Shown: piece by piece, positions 1-6,897 of the stretch
How the letters are laid out: each line of letters starts with the position of its first letter
Position numbering within the stretch: the stretch's first letter is position 1
Assembly: GCA_030740295.1 (NCBI GenBank)
Contig: JASLXP010001185.1
Span: 1 to 10,848, forward strand
Source: Planctomycetota bacterium
Lineage (GTDB): Bacteria; Planctomycetota; PUPC01; JACPCR01
Direction of reading: 5' to 3'
DNA: 10,848 nt
Notes under the pieces: model-generated
Databases searched by the model: none
What the model was told of the DNA's origin: nothing
What the model saw: the letters and a program-made list of their open reading frames with translations, nothing else
Made by a program: the position numbers and the translations under genes

Positions 1-1460
1 ATCCTGTTCAGCACTAAATTCAGGCCATTGGATTTATTGAAATACTGTTCGCACATCAGAACCCAATTGTGCGTTCCTTCTGTCTTGTCTATGCCGGCGA
101 AGGTGGCCCCGAGCACACTTCCGACCGTGGTGATGGCTTCGTGATTCTGTCCCTTGTCTTTGGGCCCAACGTAGGTGGGTAAACCAAAGCCTGCGCGATC
201 CATATTGATTCGGCTCTCATCCAACCAGATGAGAGGCAAGTACTCGCTCTTCGCTTGAAAGTCGAACGCCAGTTGATCGAAATTACGGGCAGTCTTGCGC
301 CAGTCCTTTATGAAATACGGCGACGGGAATTGGGGCATGCCCTCAACTCTGGGGATGTTCCGTTGTCCATTCTGACCTGTTTGCTGGCCGTCTCTGACCA
401 GGACTTTTCGAATTGCATCCAGGCGTCGTGTAAACGGTTGCCCGTTCCTGCCCCGTGTCGGAGCCAGCCAGCCTCCCTCATCAAATTCGTTCCATGCATA
501 TACAATGATGCAGTTTGATTTGCAGACCTTGGGATGGGACTTCACGAAGTTAATCGCCCGATTGAGGTGTGCAGCGATTTCAGTGGGTTTTGCCTCGGAA
601 GGGAAGACCTTCTGCTTGTGATAGGCGTGCCCGGTCTCCCAGGAGACTGGATTATCCTGCCTGGGCCGCTTGTCCCATCCGGTTGTCACCAGGGGGACGA
701 AAGGCACTTTGGAATCAGCAGCGCTTTGCCAGACATTCTTTTCGAGCCTCTCGGCCAGTTCAGAAAATCTGGCCTGACTGCCGCCGATCGCGTACGAGGA
801 AACTGCATCGAAGCCCTTGGAATATACTTTCTTGAAATCGGCCACCGGCTGCCATCCCATAAAGATGCAATAGGGATTCAGGCCTTCCTTTTTTGCAGCA
901 GTCAGAAATTCAGAAAAGCGTTCAAACGGAAATGTTCTTCCAATAAACGCGTACACCAGTGGACGGTCATTCAGAACCCTTTGGTATCCAGGATTCTTCA
1001 ACAGATCGATGGCGCGCTGTTTCTCTTTCGGCCAGGTCGCTTCAGTCGAATTAAGAGTGTTATGCAGTATCAGGCAGAACTGAAGGCGTTTGCGGATGTC
1101 ACTCTTCAGATACTGTCCAAGAGCTGTACTCATGGGCGATGATTCTGCGTAGAGCAAGAATGCCCAGTAATCCAGGCCGCTGTTGCTGGCCAGCTCAATT
1201 TCGCGATCCATGACCGACTGCGGCGAACCGTCTATCCGGACTCGATGATCAGCCAACACTTCCGCGAACCACGGCAACCGGTCGTGATACTTCTCCGGGC
1301 CGAGGGTCTTCTCGACTTGATTGGTGATTTTTCCTCCGGTCCACGCATCCCATCGGATAGCCCCCACCGCGGGGCGGGGGAGCGGGCCTTCTGCATAAGA
1401 CGCGGCCATGATAAATAGCAGAGAGAGGCTGCTTACTCGGTAACTCAAGAATCCAAACAA
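1..1460 (-). CDS. GH99-like / WbsX-like glycan-active protein, exported, C-terminus off the window
   Basis: One minus-strand frame is open from about 1460 to the left edge (486 codons), so the gene is cut by the window. The first residues form a signal peptide (LSLLFIMAASYA, then EGPLPRP). Around residue 90 is GLDYWAFLLYAES, and W323-N-E-F-D-E-G329 matches the end-of-barrel WNEW.EG motif of GH99-like/WbsX-type TIM barrels; its acidic residues are likely important. After about residue 345 comes a second region with LPLIWLDESRINMDR and HNWVLMCEQYFN that I do not recognise. The start is uncertain. ATG at 1409 would cut the signal peptide in half, whereas TTG at 1460 keeps it whole and has AAAAGG 9 nt upstream. 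The gene follows the DUF1861 gene by 46 bp on the same strand, probably in one operon. The family is clear in outline; the substrate is unknown. Confidence 0.72.
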   Translation of the reverse strand, partial: MFGFLSYRVSSLSLLFIMAASYAEGPLPRPAVGAIRWDAWTGGKITNQVEKTLGPEKYHDRLPWFAEVLADHRVRIDGSPQSVMDREIELASNSGLDYWAFLLYAESSPMSTALGQYLKSDIRKRLQFCLILHNTLNSTEATWPKEKQRAIDLLKNPGYQRVLNDRPLVYAFIGRTFPFERFSEFLTAAKKEGLNPYCIFMGWQPVADFKKVYSKGFDAVSSYAIGGSQARFSELAERLEKNVWQSAADSKVPFVPLVTTGWDKRPRQDNPVSWETGHAYHKQKVFPSEAKPTEIAAHLNRAINFVKSHPKVCKSNCIIVYAWNEFDEGGWLAPTRGRNGQPFTRRLDAIRKVLVRDGQQTGQNGQRNIPRVEGMPQFPSPYFIKDWRKTARNFDQLAFDFQAKSEYLPLIWLDESRINMDRAGFGLPTYVGPKDKGQNHEAITTVGSVLGATFAGIDKTEGTHNWVLMCEQYFNKSNGLNLVLNR

Positions 1461-1469
1461 TGGATGAAG

Positions 1470-1475
1470 CCTTTT
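1470..1475 (-). promoter_or_regulatory. Ribosome binding site supporting a TTG start
   Basis: AAAAGG on the minus strand lies 9 nt before TTG at 1460-1458. It supports that codon, rather than ATG at 1409, as the start of the GH99-like gene, because only the longer form has a full signal peptide. Confidence 0.45.
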
Positions 1476-1506
1476 AGTTGTAGGAGATCGTGGTGCCGGG
1501 AGGCAA

Positions 1507-2376
1507 TTATTCAAAAGGCAGAAATGGATCCGGAATGTCAACGTAGCCGGCTTCGGCATCACTCAATCCCGCATAAAGCCTTGCCATGCCATCGTCAAGA
1601 CGCCGGATGCCGCCTGAGAAAATGACATCGACGAGGTCTGGCCGTTTGGCGACTCCTGCAGGAAAGTCCTCTCGCTTAGCAATGATCTCAAGTGGGCTGT
1701 ACTTGCCCGTCACCGGGTCGAGGCAGAACACCATGGAATAGTAATGTCTGTGGCCGTCGTGGCTGAATCTCGCGATGTGTCCGAGTACGCCAATCTTCCC
1801 ATTCGCCAACACATGTGCTTCATTGGCGCCCACCCATTCTTCCTCCGGGCAAAGATCCAGCAGTGGAGCGGCATTAATTCTCTCGTGTGTGATTTCTTCC
1901 AATGATTGAGCGACAAAATACCCAATCTCGCCGCGACCGCCTTTGTCCCCCTGAGGGCGGGTAAAGACGACAATGCTTCCACCAGCTTGCTGAACAAACC
2001 GGATGTCTTTCATCTTCGGCGGACCAGATAGGACCTTTTCAAACTGACCGTCACCAGACTCAAGATAGAAGTCCATCTGCCAGCCTGTTTCGCCATTTGG
2101 AAACTCGATCGGGAACCTGACGCCGCCGAGAAGTAATTTGCCGCCGATGTTGGTGGCACATGGATCCTGCAGCCCATGAAAGACCGGGGCCCCGTCCACT
2201 GGCTTCCATTCATCGTTGGATTCAGTGAAGAGAACTATTTCAGACAATTCTTCGTCGCGTTTTTCGACCCGGCCTGCAATGACTGTCTGTTCCAGATAGG
2301 TGAACGGTGCGGAGATGTTGTAAACGTCCCGGCCATCAACGCCGATGAAAACTAGTTTTTCTGAAGTGGTAGCCAC
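1507..2376 (-). CDS. DUF1861 family protein (five-bladed-propeller glycosidase-like)
   Basis: A 289-residue protein of the usual DUF1861 length. The family signatures run in order: AGRVEKRDEE (34-43), LQDP (69-72), KDIRF (123-127), FTRPQGDKGGRGEIGYF (138-154), EEWVGANEAHVLANGKIGVLGHIA (residues 179-202), HRHYYSMVF (209-217), KRPDLVDVIFSGG (244-256) and SDAEAG (272-277). The family has no assigned reaction that I know of. The repeated blade pattern resembles GH43/GH130-type five-bladed propellers, so a role on a sugar or sugar phosphate is an inference from fold and context. There is no signal peptide, so it should be cytoplasmic. The start is GTG (an in-frame stop lies three codons upstream) and no clear Shine-Dalgarno is seen. 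It is divergent from the sulfatase gene and first in a two-gene unit with the GH99-like gene. Confidence 0.85.
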   Translation of the reverse strand: MATTSEKLVFIGVDGRDVYNISAPFTYLEQTVIAGRVEKRDEELSEIVLFTESNDEWKPVDGAPVFHGLQDPCATNIGGKLLLGGVRFPIEFPNGETGWQMDFYLESGDGQFEKVLSGPPKMKDIRFVQQAGGSIVVFTRPQGDKGGRGEIGYFVAQSLEEITHERINAAPLLDLCPEEEWVGANEAHVLANGKIGVLGHIARFSHDGHRHYYSMVFCLDPVTGKYSPLEIIAKREDFPAGVAKRPDLVDVIFSGGIRRLDDGMARLYAGLSDAEAGYVDIPDPFLPFE

Positions 2377-2566
2377 TGGGATCTATGATTGGAAGAAATC
2401 GTTGTCCTGCCAGTTCTTACCGAACCAACTGCAGAGGCTGAACAATGATGCGAGCCGCCTCCTGCGAATCAAACGTTCGAGTAAGCCCAGAGCGGGGCAT
2501 TTCTGATTTCTCTGTCGATCTTCTATTATCAAATGGACACCAAACTCAGTCTTAAGGAACACTAGA
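2377..2566. promoter_or_regulatory. Divergent intergenic region between DUF1861 and sulfatase genes
   Basis: This 190-bp gap separates two head-to-head genes and must hold both promoters. For the plus strand a TATTAT hexamer at 2524-2529 is a possible -10 box, but the matching -35 (TTCTGA near 2501) is poor. I see no operator palindrome. The short open frames here are not convincing. Confidence 0.35.
2554..2558 (+). promoter_or_regulatory. Ribosome binding site of the cytoplasmic sulfatase
   Basis: AAGGA lies 8 nt before ATG 2567. It matters because the frame is open upstream. The good site fixes the start here and supports the conclusion that this sulfatase truly lacks a signal peptide. Confidence 0.6.
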
Positions 2567-3922
2567 ATGTCTTCTCCAAATTTCATTGTCTTTCTCACTG
2601 ACGACCAGGGCTACGGGGACCTGTCATGCATGGGCGCCACGGATTTCCGTACGCCACACCTCGATCGGATGGCGGCTGATGGGGTCCGCTTTACCGACTG
2701 GTATTCAAACTCTCCGGTCTGCTCTCCCTCACGCGCTGCGCTGTTGACCGGTAGGTACCCGGGAAACGCCGGCGTGCGCTCCATACTCGCTGGTCACCGG
2801 ACTGCGACGGGCCTTCCGCCAACAGTGCCATCCCTGGCAACGGCCCTGAAGGAGCTTGGCTACTACACGGCTATGTCAGGCAAGTGGCATCTGGGGCTGG
2901 CGCCGGGGTCGCGGCCTGAGGAACATGGGTTCGATGATTGGTTTGGTTTCAAGGCCGGTTGCATTGATTACTACTCTCACATCTTTTACTGGCAGATGAA
3001 CAGGGACGGCCGCGCACAGTGGCACGACCTCTGGGAGAATGGGAAAGAGATTTGGCGGGATGGAGAATACTTCACCGAAATGATTACGGAGTACGCGATC
3101 GAGTACATCCGCAAGTCTGTAAAGCTGGGCAAACCCTTCTTCCTTTATGTTCCATACAACGCCCCGCATTACCCCATGCACGCGCCGGAAAAATACGTCA
3201 ACCGGTTCTCTGACTTACCGTGGGATCGAAAAATCATGGCTGCAATGATCAGTGCAGTCGATGACAGCGTAGGCGCGATACTTGCCGAATGTGAGAGACA
3301 GGGGCTACTCGAAAATACATTCACATACTTCCAAAGCGACAACGGACCTTCACGCGAGATACGTAACTGGATGGATGGCACAGCAGATCCGTATTACGGC
3401 GGCTCGGCAGGTATGCTAAAGGGACACAAAGGAAGCCTGTATGAGGGTGGAATGAGATCCCCCGGTATCATGAGTTGGCCTGAAAAAATTCCAGCAGGGC
3501 AGGTGATCTGTGAGCCCGGAGCGGCGATGGATGTCTTCCCAACGTTCTTGAATGTCGCGGGTGGTGACTCATCAAAATACGAGCTCGACGGGCAGGATAT
3601 CATGCCAGTCTTGACCGATGGTGCGGCATCACCTCATAAGGAGATCTTCTGGGAGATGGGCAAACAGACAGCGGTGCGGCGCGGCAAATGGAAGCTGGTC
3701 TTAAGCGGTCACCTGATAGAAGGCGAGCCGTCCGAAGATGAGGTTCATCTGGCCAATCTCGAGGAGGACATGTCCGAGCAGAACAATCTTAAAGACCAGT
3801 TCCCGGACTTAGTGGCTGAATTGAAAACTTCCGCGGAATCCTGGAGGCAAGGCATCGAGGACCGGTGGGAGAATGAATGGAAACCAAAGGCGAACGGGAC
3901 GACCGGTGTCGTAAAGAAGTAG
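2567..3922 (+). CDS. Type I (S1 family) formylglycine sulfatase without signal peptide
   Basis: A 451-residue arylsulfatase-type enzyme that hydrolyses a sulfate ester, probably on a sugar. The S1 active site is complete: metal ligands D12-D13 in LTDDQGYGD, formylglycine site C52-S-P-S-R56, GKWHLG with K106 and H108, H201 in APHYPMHAP, D258-N259 in SDNGP, and K288 in KGHKGSLYEGG. The CxPSR cysteine must be oxidised to formylglycine by a maturase that is not encoded in this window. The protein begins MSSPNFIVFLTDD, directly at the first core strand, so it has no export signal, unlike the second sulfatase here; cytoplasmic action is inferred. It is followed 10 bp later by a methyltransferase gene in the same direction. 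The substrate subfamily cannot be assigned by eye. Confidence 0.93.
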   Translation: MSSPNFIVFLTDDQGYGDLSCMGATDFRTPHLDRMAADGVRFTDWYSNSPVCSPSRAALLTGRYPGNAGVRSILAGHRTATGLPPTVPSLATALKELGYYTAMSGKWHLGLAPGSRPEEHGFDDWFGFKAGCIDYYSHIFYWQMNRDGRAQWHDLWENGKEIWRDGEYFTEMITEYAIEYIRKSVKLGKPFFLYVPYNAPHYPMHAPEKYVNRFSDLPWDRKIMAAMISAVDDSVGAILAECERQGLLENTFTYFQSDNGPSREIRNWMDGTADPYYGGSAGMLKGHKGSLYEGGMRSPGIMSWPEKIPAGQVICEPGAAMDVFPTFLNVAGGDSSKYELDGQDIMPVLTDGAASPHKEIFWEMGKQTAVRRGKWKLVLSGHLIEGEPSEDEVHLANLEEDMSEQNNLKDQFPDLVAELKTSAESWRQGIEDRWENEWKPKANGTTGVVKK

Positions 3923-3924
3923 GA
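3921..3924 (+). promoter_or_regulatory. Ribosome binding site for TTG start of the methyltransferase
   Basis: AGGA overlaps the TAG stop of the sulfatase gene and stands 8 nt before TTG 3933. This suggests translational coupling of the two genes. Confidence 0.55.
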
Positions 3925-3932
3925 ATCCAGCT

Positions 3933-4748
3933 TTGTCCGTTCCCGAATACCTTCACGGCTATGCTCCCGAGGAGCAGCAGCGGCTGATCGACCAGGCCGA
4001 GTACTGGCGCGATGACCTGATCCTCAGAGACGTGGAATTCAAGCCCGGGGAGCGAGTGCTGGAGATCGGATGCGGCGCCGGCGCGGTCCTCGGAGTTTTA
4101 GGACGAGCATTCCCCAAGACAGTATTCAGCGGAATAGATCTCTCTGAAGAGCAAATTCAGTTCGCTCAGTCTTACCTGAAGGAAATTGGTCAAGATGAAA
4201 TAGGGCTTGTCGTGGGGGATGCAACGAAACTCCCCTGGGACGATTCGACCTTCGATCACGTGTTCGGAATCTGGATCATTGAACATCTCAAAGAACCAAT
4301 CTCTGTGTTGAAAGAGGTGTGTCGCGTTCTTCGACCAGGCGGCAGGATCATTCTCAACGAAGTGGACTATACGACCTTCAAGATCTGGCCAGAGAACGGT
4401 GACTACGATTATTTTCTTACCGGGCTCTGCGATCTTTTTGCCCACTGTGGCGGAAACCCCAAGGCCGGCAGGATGTTGGGGGTTCTCTTGGATGAATCCG
4501 GGCTTGAACAATGCCGAAACGAACCGTGGGCAAAGCATTTTTTCAATCCAACTTCGACAACTGAGTTGAGAGAATTTGTGGAGTACGTCTACCGTTTCAT
4601 GGAACCGGCTATCCCAAGAATGAGCGCGGGGCTGGGCCTTGACGAATCCAGATTGAGAGCTGGTCTTGAATACCTCAGATCACTCCCCAAAGTGCCGGGA
4701 GGAGCGATGACAATGATCGTCTATCGTGCAACCGGGATGGCTTCGTGA
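3933..4748 (+). CDS. Class I SAM-dependent methyltransferase
   Basis: A 271-residue methyltransferase of the Methyltransf_11/25 type. Motif I is VLEIGCGAGAVLG (42-54), the acidic residue expected to hold the SAM ribose is D69 in FSGIDLS, GDATKLPW (95-102) is the adenine-side motif, FDHVFGIWIIEHL (107-119) is motif II, and LRPGG (133-137) is motif III. A C-terminal part of about 120 residues, rich in aromatics, should form the substrate lid. The start is TTG with AGGA 8 nt upstream. It is cytoplasmic. It lies directly behind the sulfatase gene, so a methyl-sugar, an imported glycan fragment or a detoxification product are possible acceptors, but nothing in the sequence identifies the acceptor. 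Confidence 0.88.
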   Translation: MSVPEYLHGYAPEEQQRLIDQAEYWRDDLILRDVEFKPGERVLEIGCGAGAVLGVLGRAFPKTVFSGIDLSEEQIQFAQSYLKEIGQDEIGLVVGDATKLPWDDSTFDHVFGIWIIEHLKEPISVLKEVCRVLRPGGRIILNEVDYTTFKIWPENGDYDYFLTGLCDLFAHCGGNPKAGRMLGVLLDESGLEQCRNEPWAKHFFNPTSTTELREFVEYVYRFMEPAIPRMSAGLGLDESRLRAGLEYLRSLPKVPGGAMTMIVYRATGMAS

Positions 4749-4764
4749 GTTGTTGTGCGAAGCC
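4739..4764 (+). terminator. Possible weak terminator hairpin
   Basis: A 7-bp perfect stem (GGCTTCG / CGAAGCC) with a 12-nt loop spans the methyltransferase stop codon, where a terminator would be wanted between convergent genes. No T-run follows, so it may be chance. Confidence 0.2.
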
Positions 4765-4807
4765 CTCCAGCGGCAACGCCCGGGGGAAGAGTGGGGGTCG
4801 GACGATG

Positions 4808-4979
4808 GTCTTATTCATCGATCTCAATACCGAAAATTGAATCGCCGATCCGGCGCGACGTCGCCTTCGAGAAACAGCGACTCGACTGACTTCAGACTGA
4901 CGTTGTCGACCCATTTGAAATCGAAGCCCTGGCCGGGGGCGCGGGGGATGAGTTTGCTGGGCACGCTGAGTTCCAGGCG
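4808..4979 (-). pseudogene. Orphan duplicated C-terminal fragment of the GH99/CBM9-like gene
   Basis: This 172-bp segment repeats 6726-6897 with only three base changes. It encodes the last 51 residues of the GH99/CBM9-like protein (from RLELSVPSKLIPR to RRFNFRY, stop at 4826-4824) and the 16 bp after the stop. Two changes are silent and one changes Tyr to Asn (VDYVS to VDNVS). No frame of the parent gene exists upstream: at 4980 the similarity ends sharply and unrelated sequence begins. It has no start codon or ribosome binding site of its own and is almost certainly not expressed as a separate protein. It probably arose by duplication or unequal recombination, or the rest of a second full copy was deleted. 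Confidence 0.85.
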
Positions 4980-5170
4980 GCAGGTCGTCCATCCGGTCGC
5001 TCAGGAATTTGCCGTAGAAGGTGCCCTTCTCCCGGTTTCGACCCTCCCCGTCGCGTCTTTCATCATGAAGCGATGGGACGTTAGTGGAAGAATATATTCG
5101 TCGGCTCCTTCAAATCGTAGGGGACGATCCACGCGCCACGCGGCCATCGTCCGGAAGGAAGACCAGAAGA
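4980..5170 (-). other. Unassigned spacer, possible remnants of other genes
   Basis: This stretch joins the sulfatase stop to the orphan GH tail. On the minus strand, directly after the sulfatase TAG and in the same frame, 5170-5084 reads PRGAWIVPYDLKEPTNIFFH then stop, which has the look of a natural protein end. Another frame at 5035-4985 reads EKGTFYGKFLSDRMDDLP. Neither has a start, and I cannot assign a family. They are most simply explained as leftovers of rearranged genes, but chance reading frames are possible at this GC content. Confidence 0.3.
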
Positions 5171-6544
5171 CTATTTCTTGCCCTTCTTCTTCTTCTTCTT
5201 GGGCTTCTGCACCTTGGTCCGGCCCTCCTCGCTGACGGTGGAAAGGCGGGTCTTGGCGAGGCGCTCCAGCGTGGCCTCGAACTGTTCCTTGATGGCGCGC
5301 TCCGGTTCCGAAAGTGCGGCGTCCTCAAGTTTTTCCCCGTCAAACGGGCCCTTGTAGCGAGTCAGCTTGGCGCCGCTGCCGTCGGTTTTGGCCAGGAGCG
5401 AATACTGCTTGTTGCGAACCATGACCCGGCCTCGGTACCAGATATAGATCCAGTCCTTCTTGCGGGCACTCGCGTTGTCCTGGAGTACCGGTACGATGCT
5501 GGAGCCATCGCCCGGATAGTTCGCCGGCAGCTCGGCGCCAGTGACTTCGCAGAGCGTCGGCATCAGGTCACTGAACTCGACCAAGTCGTCAACGACCCGT
5601 CCGGGCTGCCTAATGCCTGCCGGCCAACTGGCAACGAGCGGCACACGCGTCCCCGTATCGCTCATGCTGCCCTTGCCGCCGGCGACCTTCGTGCCGTTCC
5701 ACGGGGTAACAATGGGTTTATCAGTGCCGTTGTCGCCCGTGAAAATCAGGAGCGTATTGTCGCGGACACCGGACTTCTCGAGCTGCGCCACAATCTGTCC
5801 GACGATTTTGTCGGCATAGGCGACCATGTCACGGAAATGCCTCTGCGGGTCTTTGCGATCGCCTTTGTAGGTGGTGGAGCCGAGCCGCTTCGGATCCCAG
5901 TCGGTGGAATCCGGCGTCGGATCGAAGGGGCAGTGCGTGAGTATCATCGGGTAGTAAACGAGAAATGGCTTCTCCTTGTTCTTGTCGATGAAGTCGCAGA
6001 TAAAGTCGGCACAGACCTGCGGCCCGTATTCGCCATTGACGTAGTCCTTCTCATTGCCGTTGAACTCCAGCATCGGATTGACGAACCGCCGATCGATTGT
6101 CTTGCCGTTCTCCTTCGACCGCCCGCCGCGCGTATGCTGCCAGAGGCAGGACTGCTCGAACCCGAAGTGCTGCGGGGAGTCCATCTGCCTGCTCAACTGC
6201 CATTTGCCGGCGATGCAGGTTGCATACCCGGCAGCCTTCAACTGGTGCGCAAAGGTGGTTTGCCCGCGATCAAGAAGGCCAAACCTGACGTAGTTTCTGA
6301 CGTTGTATTGTCCGGTCATGATCTTCGCCCGCGATGGCGTACAGATCGGGTTGGCGAAACAGTTGGTGAAGCGTACGCCCTCCGCGGACAACTTGTCCAG
6401 ATTCGGGGTTTTGCAGGATTCACTGCCGTTCGCCGACAAGGCTTCATAGCCCATGTCATCGGCCATGATCAGGACGACGTTGGTCGGTTTGGCAACGGCG
6501 GGGGCGCAAAACAGAATGAGAAGTGTTGAAGTGATGTATGTCAT
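5171..6544 (-). CDS. Exported type I (S1 family) sulfatase with lysine-rich tail
   Basis: A 457-residue sulfatase with an N-terminal signal peptide (MTYITSTLLILFCAPAVA, cut before KPTNV), so periplasmic or secreted. Active-site elements are metal ligands D29-D30 in MADDMGYE, formylglycine site C68-T-P-S-R72, K114 in GKWQLS, H204 in THCPFDP, D271-N272 in TGDNGT, and K291 in GGKGSMSDTGTR. GKWQLS carries Gln at 116 where classic enzymes have His (GKWHLG), as in some PVC sulfatases, which may mark a distinct subfamily. The C-terminus ends with KVQKPKKKKKKGKK, a basic tail outside the fold. ATG 6544 has AAAGGAAA just upstream. It lies downstream of the GH99/CBM9-like gene on the same strand, with a palindrome in the 197-bp gap. 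Confidence 0.93.
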   Translation of the reverse strand: MTYITSTLLILFCAPAVAKPTNVVLIMADDMGYEALSANGSESCKTPNLDKLSAEGVRFTNCFANPICTPSRAKIMTGQYNVRNYVRFGLLDRGQTTFAHQLKAAGYATCIAGKWQLSRQMDSPQHFGFEQSCLWQHTRGGRSKENGKTIDRRFVNPMLEFNGNEKDYVNGEYGPQVCADFICDFIDKNKEKPFLVYYPMILTHCPFDPTPDSTDWDPKRLGSTTYKGDRKDPQRHFRDMVAYADKIVGQIVAQLEKSGVRDNTLLIFTGDNGTDKPIVTPWNGTKVAGGKGSMSDTGTRVPLVASWPAGIRQPGRVVDDLVEFSDLMPTLCEVTGAELPANYPGDGSSIVPVLQDNASARKKDWIYIWYRGRVMVRNKQYSLLAKTDGSGAKLTRYKGPFDGEKLEDAALSEPERAIKEQFEATLERLAKTRLSTVSEEGRTKVQKPKKKKKKGKK

Positions 6545-6549
6545 GAGTT

Positions 6550-6554
6550 TCCTT
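6550..6554 (-). promoter_or_regulatory. Ribosome binding site of the exported sulfatase
   Basis: AAGGA on the minus strand, 5 nt before ATG 6544, confirms the start that gives the complete signal peptide. Confidence 0.55.
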
Positions 6555-6609
6555 TCTTGTCTTTATTTCCCTTTTCTAACACCAGCACGCAAGCGCCACG
6601 CGAAGAAAT

Positions 6610-6683
6610 AGAATGGCAAACGAATGGAAGCAAACTAATGAATCATTCTCCTTATTCGTTCGCCTCCATTCGTTTGCCATTCT
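6610..6683. repeat. Long palindrome / REP- or MITE-like element
   Basis: A perfect 19-bp inverted repeat, agaatggcaaacgaatgga at 6610-6628 and its complement at 6665-6683, encloses a 36-bp centre in which pairing continues with interruptions (GC, AAC and AATGA blocks pair with 6662-6663, 6658-6660 and 6652-6656). The right arm also holds two direct copies of ATTCGTTYGCC (6654-6664 and 6668-6678), and the left arm holds degenerate reverse copies. It is AT-richer than its surroundings and lies between two co-oriented genes. It could fold in RNA as an attenuator or processing site, or be a dispersed palindromic element. No T-run follows on either side, so a simple terminator is less likely. Confidence 0.7.
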
Positions 6684-6725
6684 GCCCTGCAATGTACATC
6701 TCTGTTGCGGGCGATGGCAGCCTTA

Positions 6726-6897
6726 GTCTTATTCATCGATCTCAATACCGAAAATTGAATCGCCGATCCGGCGCGACGTCGCCTTCAAGAAACAGCGACT
6801 CGACTGACTTCAGACTGACGTAGTCGACCCATTTAAAATCGAAGCCCTGGCCGGGGGCGCGGGGGATGAGTTTGCTGGGCACGCTGAGTTCCAGGCG
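6726..6897 (-). repeat. Source copy of the 172-bp duplication
   Basis: The 3' end of the GH99/CBM9-like gene and 16 bp of downstream flank, nearly identical to 4808-4979 (three differences). This copy is continuous with its full gene and is therefore the probable source. Confidence 0.85.

Noticed and set aside
534..1142. A 202-codon plus-strand frame
   Set aside because: Antisense to the GH99-like gene, which has a coherent protein with signal peptide and the WNEFDEG motif; the plus-strand product shows no domain.
2383..2598. A 71-codon minus-strand frame in the divergent promoter region
   Set aside because: It runs into the sulfatase gene start, leaves no promoter space for DUF1861, and has no ribosome binding site or familiar sequence.
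5183..5202. Run of CTT triplets resembling a microsatellite
   Set aside because: It is simply the AAG-coded lysine tail of the sulfatase on the other strand, in frame, and needs no separate call.
4726..5235. A 169-codon plus-strand frame after the methyltransferase
   Set aside because: It crosses the antisense of the duplicated GH tail and of the sulfatase end; composition is that of a shadow frame.
5084..6529. A 481-codon plus-strand open frame
   Set aside because: It lies antisense over the sulfatase gene, whose motifs are beyond doubt; its translation is arginine/leucine-rich and low in information, the typical shadow of a GC-rich gene.
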